From assembly GCA_034766995.1 (NCBI GenBank), contig CM068317.1, positions 36,859,249 to 36,923,248 on the forward strand: a DNA stretch of 64,000 bases, written 5' to 3'. The translations under genes and the position numbers were made by a program. The notes under the pieces were generated by a model that worked only from the letters and a program-made list of their open reading frames with translations, did not search any database and was not told where the DNA came from. This DNA is from Acanthacorydalis orientalis. Its lineage: Eukaryota > Arthropoda > Insecta > Megaloptera > Corydalidae. This document shows, in pieces, positions 1 through 12,304 of the stretch. Numbering within the stretch: the stretch's first letter is position 1; each line of letters opens with the position of its first letter.

Positions 1-1105
<1,105 letters not shown>

Positions 1106-1230
1106 TCCAAAACAAGAGTATTTTTGTATATTGAAAGTATATTTATTTTGTTGATATATCGATTATAAATTAAAAATAAAGCTATTTAAGAAATAACTTG
1201 ACCTCGAAATTGAATATGTTTATGTTTGTG

Positions 1231-1255
1231 TATATATATATATATATATAATATA
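1231..1255. repeat. short TA array
   Basis: About ten TA units followed by a phase slip (AATATA). It is preceded by a TGTTTGTG stretch. Confidence 0.9.
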
Positions 1256-1374
1256 AAAAATGTACTATTGTGAATCCTGAATCTGCTACAATAATCGAGA
1301 AATAAAATAATATGAAAATGGCGTGTCAACAGACCATTAAATATACTAATAGAAAGACTTTAAAAAATTCCTAA

Positions 1375-1905
1375 CCGCAATTTGCCAAATAAACGCACAC
1401 ATTACATACATAAACGGCGCAATATAAAAGGAAGAAATTGTCAGCAAAAAGTAAAATACCAACATAGAAAGAGGTTGGCGCGCGTGCATTTGAATTCTGT
1501 ATGTTGTTCATGGCTCATTTACAGACCCTCGAAATCCACTACAAAACCGCTAAAAGTAAACATAACCTCAAACACACCACACATATAGTCACTGTTACAC
1601 ATATAGAGCTACCTATACGGGTATCGAATACACAAAAACCGACCGAACAACAAAGATGTATTTTCATATAATAAAACGACGGAAATAAGGGAGTGAAAAT
1701 CATTTTCGTTTCGAAAACGTTTCGTTACAAATCAGATAAACGAGGGAAAAAACACACTTCCACACATAAGTCAGTGGCGTGGTGTACACCACAAGGTCTA
1801 TATAGGAGTTTATCGAAACGGTTGGCACGTATTGGCAATCGATAACATTATCGCTTTTCAGATATGTCAGCTTAGTGAAAGAACTGTTTTTAATTATTAA
1901 TCAAT
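1375..1905. other. GC/CpG-richer island, possible regulatory element
   Basis: Base composition rises clearly above the flanks and CpGs appear, including GGTTGGCGCGC at 1473-1483. A perfect 14-bp palindrome lies at 1779-1792 and a GATA-type inverted pair (CGATAA/TTATCG) near 1840-1853. A 68-codon frame at 1382-1588 lacks any recognisable motif and I do not call it a gene. An enhancer, promoter or untranslated exon is possible; the sequence alone does not decide. Confidence 0.3.
1779..1792. repeat. perfect 14-bp palindrome
   Basis: GTGGTGTACACCAC is a perfect dyad with no spacer inside a CpG-containing island. It could be a binding site for a dimeric factor, or chance. Confidence 0.6.
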
Positions 1906-2069
1906 AACTTGTAACTCATATTTATTGGACGTATGTACGTTTGATTTCATACATACTTCTTTAATAAAAATACTTTTATTGTATAAATTTTATCGTCATA
2001 GAAAACGTATATCTTCGATATTAATATATCTATATATTTGCATTTTATTGAATATTACTATTAATGATT

Positions 2070-2122
2070 CATTAAAACATATTATTATATAATGCTAATA
2101 ACTTCATGTAAATATGAAATGA

Positions 2123-2180
<58 letters not shown>

Positions 2181-2233
2181 TCATTTCATATTTACATGAA
2201 GTTATTGACATTATATAATAATATGTTTTAATG
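2070..2233. repeat. long inverted repeat with TA-array core
   Basis: Left arm 2070-2125 and right arm 2178-2233 are reverse complements over about 56 bp with only a two-base difference (CT against TC near 2094). They flank a 52-bp TA array. The arm content (CATTAAAACATATT and GAAATGAATTTA) is not itself simple repeat, so this is a true inverted duplication able to form a long hairpin or cruciform. Confidence 0.93.
2126..2177. repeat. TA array (palindrome core)
   Basis: Uninterrupted TA of about 52 bp that forms the centre of the 2070-2233 inverted repeat. Confidence 0.97.

Positions 2234-2327
<94 letters not shown>
2234..2327. repeat. TA array with interruptions
   Basis: It begins immediately after the right palindrome arm. 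TGTA and ATGTG interruptions come first, then a pure TA run from about 2271. Confidence 0.95.
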
Positions 2328-2330
<3 letters not shown>

Positions 2331-3175
2331 GACATAATAGTAAATATTATTCAACTTAATAACTTTGTTCAATAGGAAATGTTCATGTATTTATAAATAC
2401 AGTATTTTAACTATGTTTCAAATTTTCTATGCATTTAATTTATATTATTTTTAACAATATTTTCTCATTTTTAATGCGAAATTATGAATAAAATAATATA
2501 TGGTATATTCTTAATAAAAGAATTATATATAAATAATATTTTTTAATTATAGAAATTTAAAATTAAATTTCTGAAATATTAAAAATCTTAGTAAGATTTC
2601 CAAAATATTTTACTATAAATACAAAAAGTATTAATAATTAGCGTACAAACAAAATGTTTAACTAATAAAAGAATATTATTATAAAATATATTGTTTGTAT
2701 TTAATTTAATAAGTAGGATCTATTTTATTATAAGTTATTTTTGTGTAGAGATTTTAATATAAAAAGTACTTTTCCAAGGTAATTTGAAAGTAATAAAGAT
2801 GTTGGAACTAGTTGAGAACAAACATATGAAAAGATTTTAATATTACAATTCGATAAAATAAAAGTGTATATGGGATAAGTTTGAATGGATGGAATTCGAA
2901 AATTTTATCATATAATGTGGTTTTTTTATTCAGTTTGTTTTTATTAGTTAATATTATTTTTAAAGACAATAATAACTTAAAATTTATGTAAATTTATATG
3001 TATTTTAGGACAGGGGATGATATTTATTCGTTTATTAGATAATAGAAAAGAATAAGATTTAATGATTAGAAAAAATGTTCCAAATAAAAACAGAAAGATA
3101 CAAATTGATGGAATGTTGAACAACTGTACCTTAAAACTTGTTTAGTAAATATTTTCTATTTTCTAATGTTTGTTT
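2328..3175. other. AT-rich non-coding stretch
   Basis: I see no gene, repeat family or structured element here. Confidence 0.6.
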
Positions 3176-3179
3176 CGTG

Positions 3180-3735
3180 CATTAATGAAGAAAAAAATCT
3201 CTATAATACGTGACGTAAAATGAATTACATGCAAAATAATCTAAGCGGCTATATTTTATGTACGATATGTAAGAAATGAATGTGTCTGTCAAACAACCGT
3301 TTTGTTTGAATGCAGATTTACATGGAATTACACGGTATTTACTTGTAAGATCGTTGACATTTTTTTTTTGTTTGAGATATAAATGATTCCTAGCCCGATT
3401 ATATTTTTCTTGCGCGCTACTGATATACACGAAGTGTCGGAAGCCAGCGGCAAATATATACATTATTAAATATCTGAATATGTGTTTCATAAATGTTATT
3501 AATGATATCGGTGAAGCGATCACCCTCTGGTGCCTGTACAATACGTGTCGTTCAACAGAAATTGCATACGAAATAGAGAAAAACACACGTATGAAGTTGG
3601 CGCCGGAACGGACGTGACTTTCTTCTTTTTCGTAAATGTTAGGTTATGTTTAATATTCGTGTTCAGTGAATATGTCATGCGTTATAATTTACTCACGAAC
3701 GAGAAGAAAACGCCGAATGTTTTGGTAAAATATGT
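3180..3735. other. CpG-containing island, possible regulatory element
   Basis: It contains ATAATACGTGACGTA at 3203-3217, a 15-mer repeated exactly at 11113-11127, plus AGTTGGCGCC at 3595-3604 and TTAGGTTA at 3639-3646. Two open frames overlap on opposite strands (3182-3586 minus, 134 codons; 3530-3880 plus, 116 codons). Neither shows a domain, signal peptide or family resemblance, so both are treated as chance frames. Candidate promoter or enhancer. Confidence 0.35.
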
Positions 3736-3739
3736 TATA

Positions 3740-4336
3740 CAATGGTGCATGTTAAACAACGCGGAAGTATACAACTTAAAACATGTAAAATACATGAAAT
3801 CAAATGTCTTATATCATTATTTAGTTTACAAATTTACGAATAAATTAGCGACGAATTTGTATATATGTATTATGACTTAATTGAAATTTAAATCTTGTTG
3901 TTTTTTTTTAAAAAAAAGGAAAATATAAATATGATTTGAATATTCAAGGCGTGGACGTTATGTGTCATAATAATGAGACAAAGAAATAATGTCACGTTAC
4001 CAGTTGTCGCTTGAAATTCATGTTACAAGCTTTTCCATTATACTGCCTACATATTTTCTCTGACAAAATAAATTTACTGAAATAAAATTATTATATATCT
4101 TTAGATTTTTAACTTAACAGGTCACTATTAAAATAATGGTTTTATTCCGAGAGTCTCCCACACCGATCTAAGCTTTAAGCCTCTTATATGTTTCTTAACA
4201 AATATCTGCTTTTTTCTGTAACAGAGTTGTTACTGTATAAACTTCCTTTGTATTACATCGATTGCTTCAGAAAACAAGAAAACATTTTTTACTTTTAATA
4301 AAAAATGATATTCTATAAAGCTGAAGTCGATTTTAA

Positions 4337-4338
<2 letters not shown>
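3740..4338. other. non-coding stretch
   Basis: AT-rich, with a poly-T/poly-A switch near 3901-3918. No gene or repeat family recognised. Confidence 0.5.
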
Positions 4339-4393
<55 letters not shown>

Positions 4394-4401
4394 ATATAAT
4401 A
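4339..4401. repeat. TA array
   Basis: Pure TA from 4341 to about 4385, ending in ATAATATAATAT phase slips. Confidence 0.95.
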
Positions 4402-4649
4402 TGAAATAAAATGTATTTTAATAAAATTTATTTTATTCCCTCTGATAAAATAATTATTTTACATATTTTACGTTCCAAATTCAAATTCTCAATTTGTTAT
4501 TTTTAATACGAAAAAATCAGTTTTCTAAAAGACAACATTTTTTTAAATCTTTATAAAGATTTTTTTTATTGAAACAACCATTCGTATTTTATCGGCGAAT
4601 GAAAATAATTTATAATGATTAGAAAAAAAAATTTTTTAATCTGTAGTAT

Positions 4650-4667
4650 AATATATATATATATATA
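4650..4667. repeat. short TA array
   Basis: About nine TA units, with a degenerate AAATATATAT copy just after. Confidence 0.8.
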
Positions 4668-5002
4668 GTAAAATATATATCTGTACTTTTAAACAGTCAT
4701 TTTTTCAGAAAAAGAAAATTGTAACATTATTTATAGAGAACATAGAAAGCATATGTATTATCTTTATAAATAAAACATAGTTTATTACTAAATCAAATTG
4801 GAAAATAAATTTATAAACTCAATATTAAAATTATGAAGAATAAAAATCATCTTATAACATATCCGAATTGTTACAGACAATTGGTAAAATACTGTTAGGT
4901 GGGTACTTAGAAAAATATGTTTTTTCTTATTTTTTCAATTAAAAAGAAACTTGGAAATGATGTCATTGCTAATATATAAGTTGTGTGTATGTATTTATGT
5001 AA

Positions 5003-5269
5003 AGGCCCGTAGCCAGACTGTCACATTAAAAGGGACAAACACAATTTTTGAAAGAAGAAATTTTTTTAAGCCAAAATTGTTATGAGTGTTATGATGGAAA
5101 CGCGATCATAGAAACGATTGTAGTCATCAAGGTAAACTCATTGGGAACATTCTTCCAATGATTCTCCATGATCTTCAAATCTCTCAAAATTGCAGATTTT
5201 GTTAGCAGGTGTAAATGGAGCAACTAGGGGGAGCAATCTCCAACTCGCCCACCTCTGACTACGGGCCTG
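5003..5269. mobile_element. hAT-type MITE, non-autonomous
   Basis: The ends are inverted: AGGCCCGTAGCCAGA at 5003-5017 and TCTGACTACGGGCCT at 5254-5268, with one mismatch in 15 bp. The right terminus reads CAGGCCCGTAGTCAGA on the minus strand, the CAGG-type end seen in hAT elements. Near-identical octamers TTATGTAA (4995-5002) and TTATGTAT (5271-5278) flank it and fit an 8-bp hAT target duplication. The 267-bp body has no transposase; the 63-codon minus-strand frame at 5138-5329 straddles its edge and is not a gene. The GCCCACCTCTGACTACGG terminus resembles a widespread insect hAT end. Superfamily assignment is an inference from termini and duplication length. Confidence 0.75.
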
Positions 5270-5449
5270 CTTATGTATATAAATAAGTGAAGATAATATA
5301 AAATGTATTTTAGAACTACCTATATACATAAATTTTTTCTATAGCTTCATTCATAAAAATTTCAAATAACTCAAAATTGGTTAGGGTTTACATTTTTACC
5401 TGGTTTATATGTAATCTTTTTTACATAGTAATTCAAATACATACTTTAC

Positions 5450-5450
<1 letters not shown>

Positions 5451-5526
<76 letters not shown>
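5451..5526. repeat. TA array with inverted flanks
   Basis: TA with one CA interruption near 5476. The flanks are ACATACTTTA (5439-5448) and its exact reverse complement TAAAGTATGT (5525-5534). Confidence 0.95.
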
Positions 5527-5530
<4 letters not shown>

Positions 5531-5639
5531 ATGTTGGTATGTACGTTATTTGATTAGTATTGAAAGTATTGTTTAGAAATTAGAACAACAAATAAATTCC
5601 TTAATATGATAGCAGGAAACATGCAAATGATATAAATGT

Positions 5640-6300
5640 TTTAAAACCCGAGAAACACCTTCATAAAAATTATTTTACGATCCAATATTTCAAAGCAACA
5701 AATTATTGCTACAATATAAAACACTGGCGGCGAATAAATTATAAATATTTGACGTTCCCAACCTCAATATAAAATAAACAAAGACAGAACTCGTACGAAA
5801 ACCATTGTAATCGTCGCTTATTCTTCTCGACACGCCAACATTGTATGTTTGCCGAAGTTTCGCTAAAACAATATCTAGTTTCTAACGGCGAGCAAAATAT
5901 ATGGCAGTCATGATATATATTTGTCAAATATAACCTAACGTGCAGCAAAAAAGAGATACGTATGGTGATGGAATTTTAAAATCGCATTTTATCTCTGTCT
6001 GTTCCGTACTACATTACTTTCCAAGTGTACGGTAACCATTCTGTATCCAATAGTCGTTAAACAAAACATTACTTTTACGAAAAAAGATAACAGTATTCGG
6101 AACATCCGCCTGAGACCATTTCCTCATTGTCAGTTTAAAATTATTGTTTGCTTGATGACATTTTAACGAGACACATTGACGAAACATAACCTCAAATTTG
6201 ATTGAAAAATAACATATTTTTGTCATTTCTGTTTTAATGCGTCTTTTATGAAATTCCTAACTACATTTTCTCTGACGTTGTCTGCGCGGGAAAAATATAA
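5640..6300. other. CpG-containing island, possible regulatory element
   Basis: Less AT-rich than its flanks. It contains CACTGGCGGCG at 5722-5732, TAACCTAACG at 5931-5940 and a related ATAACCTCAAA at 6186-6196. Minus-strand frames of 69 and 70 codons (5739-5948, 6014-6226) have no recognisable features. Confidence 0.3.
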
Positions 6301-7635
6301 ATTAGTAAATATGTTTATATTTTATAGTAAACTCGATTATAATTTACGCTATTTGAAAACTTGGAAACTTTTTCTAACAAAACTAAATATCCGAATAGTT
6401 AAATAGTCATTAGAAGATTATTTCCAGGAAATATATACAATTTTGTGTGTGTTATATATTATAAATTTAAACCTATACTTCTAAATCTTCTTGAACAATG
6501 CAGTTCTTTTAAAACCGTTCAATTTATTAAGTACTCTCTAAACAGTCGTAGATACAAAAAGAACGAAAATAAATGGTTCTTTCTTACTTTATTTACAAGT
6601 CAGTAGGTGTTATATTGTAGTAGAACTAAAAAATAATCACTATTTTAAAAAAATAACTAAAAGAACCAAAGACTGTATTTAAAAATGCAAATTAAAAAAA
6701 GTAATAATAGCATTCGTAAATATAATCAAAGATGAGGCGAAATATCTAGTAATTCATAATAACAATACAATTAAGAATAACATAAATATGCGTATATAAT
6801 TTTGATCAAAATGATATATGCATGTTCAATTAGCTAATAAATATTTTATTAAAAATTAATCGTATTAAAATCCGTCTTTTTGGATGCAAACTATGATGTA
6901 TTCCTAATATATCTCCAATAATTTCCAGGAATATGCATATTTCCCAACTTAGAAGTACACAATATCATTAAAACTGAATTTCCGAGATATCATAACATTA
7001 TGATTACACATTCAAGGAATAAAATTTATATTTTTAGATTATTTGTACTAATTATATATCCTGTGGTATTTACTGTTTCCCTGTATGAAGTTATTAAATT
7101 CGGTACGTAATAATTATACTTTTACAAACAAAAAAATATGTATATTCGTACGTTATTAAAACCAAATACGCCCAACAATATATATGAAACATTTTATCAT
7201 AGAATGAACTTGTAGGATATTTATTTGATTCAAAGTCAGAATTCCTATTCTATTTTAAAATATTTATAACTGGGTTTTAATATCTACTATATTTTTTAAC
7301 AAAAAAAAGAGTAAAAAAAACTGTATGATAAAATCAATAATTTGATGCAATTTTACTACATTATTAAAATAAATACATTTCATATCTTGAACATAGCGTT
7401 ATTATTTCCGGCAGCCGTGCACTGAATAATAATTGTTAGGATCAAATAGCAGTCTGGCAGAAAATCTACAAAATCCCATCAATTTTTCTGAAATAGGAAA
7501 TACATGTATTATATAACATTTTTCTACATATTTGTTATGCATCAAATTATAATAACGTATTTTTTTGATAAGATTGAGAATTATTGAGATTTATGTATAT
7601 CTGTTACAGTTTTATAATATAAAGTATACAATACT
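6301..7635. other. AT-rich non-coding stretch
   Basis: No open frame of interest, repeat family or hairpin recognised in about 1.3 kb. Confidence 0.55.
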
Positions 7636-7644
7636 TATATATAC

Positions 7645-7699
<55 letters not shown>
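7636..7699. repeat. CATA/TA compound array
   Basis: Four or five CATA units pass directly into a pure TA run. Confidence 0.93.
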
Positions 7700-7702
<3 letters not shown>

Positions 7703-7719
7703 TTTATATAAATTTCTGA

Positions 7720-8212
7720 TCATTCGATAGTGCTATACAGCATTTTCCTCAAAACTTGTATACGTGTTAATAAAAAAATAAGATTTACTTCCCGGAAACA
7801 GCAAATACAAAATAGAAAAGAGATAAACAGAAAAAAATGACCGTAACAAATAACAAATTCTATTCTTACGCAACAGTTACACAGAATAGAATAGTTTCCC
7901 GAAAGAGAGTTGTATAAAATATACATTCGCAATGGAATACACGAAAAGATCGATACCATTTTTCCGCTCTGTTTGTATCAGATTAGCGAAAAAAAGAGAT
8001 GCGTTAATCGAGCTGTCATGTTTGAAAAGGGTCCGACATGCACGATTCATTCTTTAATCATTTATATCCATAATCCCAGTCAATTTAAAACAAGTATGCA
8101 AGTTCAAGCACTCGCAAACTCGTATGAAACACCGCAAAAAATGATATGTGCATTTATAAAAATAAATATCATAAAGTATGACATTTATGTGCTGACAAAT
8201 ATATTCAAGTAA
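7720..8212. other. mixed-composition stretch without a gene
   Basis: A 79-codon minus frame (7720-7959) and a 100-codon plus frame (7910-8212) overlap in opposite orientation. Neither shows a domain or good initiation context, so I regard both as chance. Confidence 0.4.
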
Positions 8213-8452
8213 AAACTAAATACAACAATTTACTCAGATATGTATATTTAAATATGTATAAACATATAAATATACATGGTTAACACATTTTATCTTTCTC
8301 ATTTGATTTACATTAATTACAGTTTCTAGAATATACGAATATTACAACTGATACATTTCTTTCCAAGCAATTACTATGCATTCACACAAAATGAAAATTT
8401 AACTCTTAGAAACATTTTGCAATACACGTATAATCCTTTTAGAGTTTAAATA

Positions 8453-9696
8453 TTAGATTGGTCTAACAATAATTGCTGTTTTTATCATTTTAAGTTTGGC
8501 GTTGATTTTTCTAGTTACTGTTATCATTTGTTGTAGTCATGTGATGCATCATTGTAAACAATGAAATTAACAGTACTGATTTCAGCTTTTGCCTATTATT
8601 TTCATTCTTTAGTATTTTGTTGAACATAATCTCTTAAATTAGTCATGGAAAAAAGCATAATTCGCGCGATTTTATTATATGTGTTTAAATTGGGACGTAA
8701 AGCAACAGAAACTATTTGAAATATCAAGTGTGTTTTTGGCGAAGAGTCAATTAGTGATCGTACAGCTAAACACTGGTTCCAAAAGCTTCGTAATGGAAAC
8801 GAAATTCTTGATGATGAGGAGTGTCGTGGACGTCCTTCAGCTATAGACAATAATGATTTAAGAACCATTATTGAAGCAGACGCACGTAAAACAAGTCGAG
8901 AGGTGGCAGAAGAATTCAATGTTGATTATTCAACAGTTGTTCGACATTTGAGCCTAATTGGAAGAATAAAAAAGATGGATAAATGGCTACCATATAAACT
9001 AAACGAACATCAAGCAATTCAGCGATACGAAGTCTGCTCTGTGCTTCTTTTACGTAACAAAAATGATTAATTTTTTGATCGCATTGTTACATGTGGTGAA
9101 AAGTGGATTCTCTCCAATAATCGAAAACGTTCATCACAGTAGCTAGAGCGAGGAGAAGCACAAAAACAGTTTCTTAAACCGAAGCTTCATGAAAAAAAGA
9201 TTATGATCACTGTTTGGTGGTTGGCAAGTGGCATCATTCACTACAACTTCTTAAATCCTGGTGAAGCAATAACAGCAAAAAATATTGTCACGAAATTGAA
9301 AAAATGCATTAGAAGTTGTATCGTTTACGGCCTGCATTAGTCAATTGAAGTGGACCAATTCTTCTTCATGACTACGCCCGACCACACGTCTTACAAATGA
9401 CTTTAAAAAAATGAAATGAACTGGATTATGAAACATTACCACATCCACCTTATTCTCCGGACCTGTCCCCGACAGATTATCACTCTTAAAAAAAATGAGT
9501 AATTTCTGACGAGAGAATTCATTAATTACAAGACTCCAGAATTTTATCTTGTAAGAATAAACAAACTTGTTTCCTGTTGGGACAAATGTGTGCCGACCAA
9601 TGGTCTTTATTTTGATTAATAAATATAATTTTTAACTGATATATGCGTTTTTATACTCGATACGAAAAAACCGCAATTATTTTTGCTCCAACCTAA
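8453..9696 (+). mobile_element. mariner element, Hsmar1/cecropia type, full-length but inactive
   Basis: Terminal inverted repeats are TTAGATTGG-type at 8453 and TTAGGTTGG-type at 9696 (read inward). They match over most of the first 30 bp, including AATAATTGC followed by a T run. TA target duplications flank the element at 8451-8452 and 9697-9698. Total length is 1244 bp, close to the usual 1.3 kb for mariner. The TIR resembles the human MADE1/Hsmar1 end TTAGGTTGGTGCAAAAG. It contains one broken transposase gene. The insertion is old, given the stops, frameshifts and loss of a catalytic residue. Confidence 0.95.
8645..9619 (+). pseudogene. mariner transposase pseudogene
   Basis: A cut-and-paste DNA transposase of the Tc1/mariner family. 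ATG at 8645 opens a frame of the form MEKSIIRAILLYVFKLGRK. The N-terminal helix-turn-helix region is readable: HWFQKLRNG, then DDEECRGRPS, then a second helix block ending STVVRHL. In-frame stops occur at 8717-8719, 9068-9070 and 9140-9142, and the frame shifts near 9320. The first catalytic Asp is replaced by Gly (TCGEKW at about codon 151, family TCDEKW). The second (LLHDYARPH) and third (SPDLSPTDYH) are still readable in the shifted frame, so the original motif was D,D34D. About 20 residues are missing before the C-terminal FD-stop at 9611-9619. A minus-strand frame at 8602-8919 is only its shadow. Confidence 0.93.
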
Positions 9697-9698
9697 TA

Positions 9699-10079
9699 TA
9701 TTAATAATAAATGATGAAATACATGGATAATGGGCACAATTTTTTAAAAAAAATATTTTCATGTGTTAAACATTATTTTTAATTCAAGCATAGTTATTAC
9801 AAGAAAATAAACTTACAAATACATTACATTACAGATAAATAAAGAAATGGTTACAAAGATTTACTCCATGAAAGTGAAAAATACTTTTAAAATATTTACA
9901 TTTACTAAATACACGTTTATCAATAAGAACTTTTTTAATAATGATAAAAATACACAAATATACATATATGTGTGTGTACTGTAATTATATAAACATATGT
10001 TGTATAAGAAAAATAAATAAAAAGTACACTTTAAAACGAATATAATTCAATAATGAAATATCTGATGACAATGATTGAA
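9699..10079. other. AT-rich non-coding stretch
   Basis: Short TACACAAATATACATATATGTG-like tracts near 9950-9975; otherwise nothing recognised. Confidence 0.5.
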
Positions 10080-10560
10080 TAATATTTCCATGACGTATGA
10101 AACAACGAAAAAAACTGTAATTTTACCAATGCCGCCCGATCTAATGAAATATTTAATCAAAAAAATTCGAAAAAATAACCAACCGACAACGTAAAATATA
10201 GTTGATCATAAATTTTCTGAAGCGACATACACCATAAAACAACGATGACAACAGAATCTCATCATTCACGTACACAAAACCAAACATAACTTGACTTAAA
10301 TGAAACATGTAAAAACAGAATAATGACCAATTTACAACGAGTTTTTAGTGCGCGTCATGTATGTGTACATTACATAGATGAATATCAAAATGGGCGACAA
10401 AAACAAAACGGATCGTTCGCACGTATCTTTGACAACCCTAACCTCAAAAAAACCCACACGTATAAACGCAGTGGCGGTGCTTGCTTTACCATTTAAGAAC
10501 ATATGTCCATCCGAATATCTCTCTGTATACATGTGCTCGTGTATGTATACGCATACATAT
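10080..10560. other. CpG-containing island, possible regulatory element
   Basis: It contains TGACGTATG near 10092, CCCTAACCTC near 10436 and CAGTGGCGGTGC at 10469-10480. Overlapping frames on both strands (10332-10565 minus, 10378-10656 plus) end in TA/CA-array translation and show no domain. Confidence 0.3.
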
Positions 10561-10566
10561 ATCACT

Positions 10567-10570
<4 letters not shown>

Positions 10571-10624
<54 letters not shown>

Positions 10625-10631
10625 TATATAC
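10571..10631. repeat. TA then CA compound array
   Basis: About 41 bp of TA passes into ACACACACACAC and then ATATATAC. Confidence 0.95.
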
Positions 10632-10639
10632 ACTTTTCG

Positions 10640-11035
10640 ATAACGTCTACGTTTAGTAATTAATTTATTATCGATATGAAATTTTAGTTTTCAAGTAATA
10701 TTTTTTTATTTTTTAAGTAAGACTGACACTTCATCATAAACTTTCAATATTAATATAAATATTTAGTGATTATGAAAAATGACTAAAAACAGTACTTCAA
10801 TAAACATTTCATAGTTCTTAAACATTTTTTTTAATTAATTGTAATACATTGTTATAATCAATTTATTTCAAAGCATCTATAGAGTTTATACTGAATCAGT
10901 TAAATAAATTAAAAATGAAGAGAAATCATAATCTCTATTTAATTATTAAATTTTTAGATTAGAAATTGAACAGTCTATTAAGAAATATTACATTTCTTGC
11001 TACATCACATTTACAGTTCCATTTACTTTTTAATA
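10640..11035. other. AT-rich non-coding stretch
   Basis: Nothing recognised. Confidence 0.5.
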
Positions 11036-11039
11036 TGAA

Positions 11040-11520
11040 CAAATATTAGCTGTCAGTGAAACGAAATCTGTAAATTCCTTGTAGTCGAAATCATGTGCGA
11101 ATAACGTATTACATAATACGTGACGTACTACAGTACAACGTCGAATGTATGAAGAGAACGTACGAGTTTATGTTAAACGAAATCGTAACATAACCTTAAA
11201 AATGAAAATTCAATGTGTTTGACGTTGAAATACACAATGTGTCCCACTGAAATGATATAAAACAAAAGAAAAACACACTAGCGCATACACAAATACAAAA
11301 ACATACACATACATTTGTATATTCATTAATAATAAGAGGTATATGGCAGTAGATGTGGTTATATGAAAATGGATGCAATTAGTTTGTACGTACATAAAGA
11401 AAAGGCGTTGCGTGCCGTTCTCACTGCTTATATCTGTGAGTCAGAATATTAGTTTATTTTCTACTAATGTTCTCCTTGGTAACGAAAGTATTTCAGTATT
11501 AGTCTTACGTTTTTTTTCCT
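11040..11520. other. CpG-containing island, possible regulatory element
   Basis: It holds the inverted repeat ACGTATTA-CA-TAATACGT at 11104-11121, which overlaps ATAATACGTGACGTA (11113-11127). The same 15-mer occurs at 3203-3217. ATAACCTTAAAAATG follows near 11190. Minus-strand frames of about 60 codons at 11196-11395 are featureless. Confidence 0.35.
11104..11127. promoter_or_regulatory. ACGT-core palindrome plus TGACGTA motif
   Basis: Perfect 8-bp arms with a 2-bp spacer (11104-11121) run into TGACGTA, a bZIP/CRE-like half site. An exact 15-bp copy in another island is the reason to flag it. Function is an inference. Confidence 0.3.
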
Positions 11521-11677
11521 TCTTTTACAAACATTAAGAAAAACGTTTCAACATTTTCAGAGCAAATGTTGCAAAATTAACATTACTGTTAGTAAACTAT
11601 ACATTATTACAAATTGTACTAATTTGTAAAACTTGTTTAGGATATTGAATGACATTAAAGTTCGAAATTCATTCATA

Positions 11678-11679
<2 letters not shown>

Positions 11680-11743
<64 letters not shown>
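11680..11743. repeat. TA array
   Basis: Pure TA of about 63 bp. A minus-strand frame across it (11557-11775) is mostly Tyr-Ile and not a gene. Confidence 0.97.
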
Positions 11744-11745
<2 letters not shown>

Positions 11746-11774
11746 ACAATTTCCATTAAGATATATATGACTCA

Positions 11775-12034
11775 AATCCTTCTTATATTTTTAAGATAAT
11801 TTAAAACAATATCAATTAAAATACGGTCGAAACTCTTTTATGAATATTTATAAGATATATCCACATTCTAAGGGTATTAATTTAATCAATATTATGTTGT
11901 ATTAAGGGTACATTTTAATAACAAACATAATGAATTTTAAATATTTTAATTTTCGTAACTGGATCTTGTATACATTTTCGTATAAGATATATTTTAACCA
12001 CTATCTTTCCTAATATAAAAAGAAAATAATGAAG

Positions 12035-12038
<4 letters not shown>
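11775..12038. other. AT-rich non-coding stretch
   Basis: Nothing recognised between two TA arrays. Confidence 0.5.

Positions 12039-12124
<86 letters not shown>
12039..12124. repeat. TA array with two CA interruptions
   Basis: The CA steps near 12081 and 12091 divide an otherwise pure array. Confidence 0.95.
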
Positions 12125-12126
<2 letters not shown>

Positions 12127-12304
12127 CAAAAGTTAACAGATTTAATCATATCTATTTGATTGGAAAAGTATATCTTTTTCAATAAAATTTACATTGTTAT
12201 ATAAAAGCGTAATAACGAAAAACAAGAATTACAAAAAAAAGTCTTTTCAAAGTACTGTAAAACACGATCATTTTATATAAATAATTTTGATATGTTTGCT
12301 TTTA

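Noticed and set aside
3182..3880. Overlapping 134- and 116-codon frames on opposite strands
   Set aside because: No domain, signal or plausible start context, and they overlap each other; chance frames in an island are more likely.
8602..8919. 105-codon minus-strand frame
   Set aside because: It is antisense to the mariner transposase pseudogene.
11557..11775. Tyr-Ile-rich open frames here and at 12039, 17721, 24984, 32850, 40152, 43309, 48361 and 61568
   Set aside because: They are translations of TA arrays, not genes.
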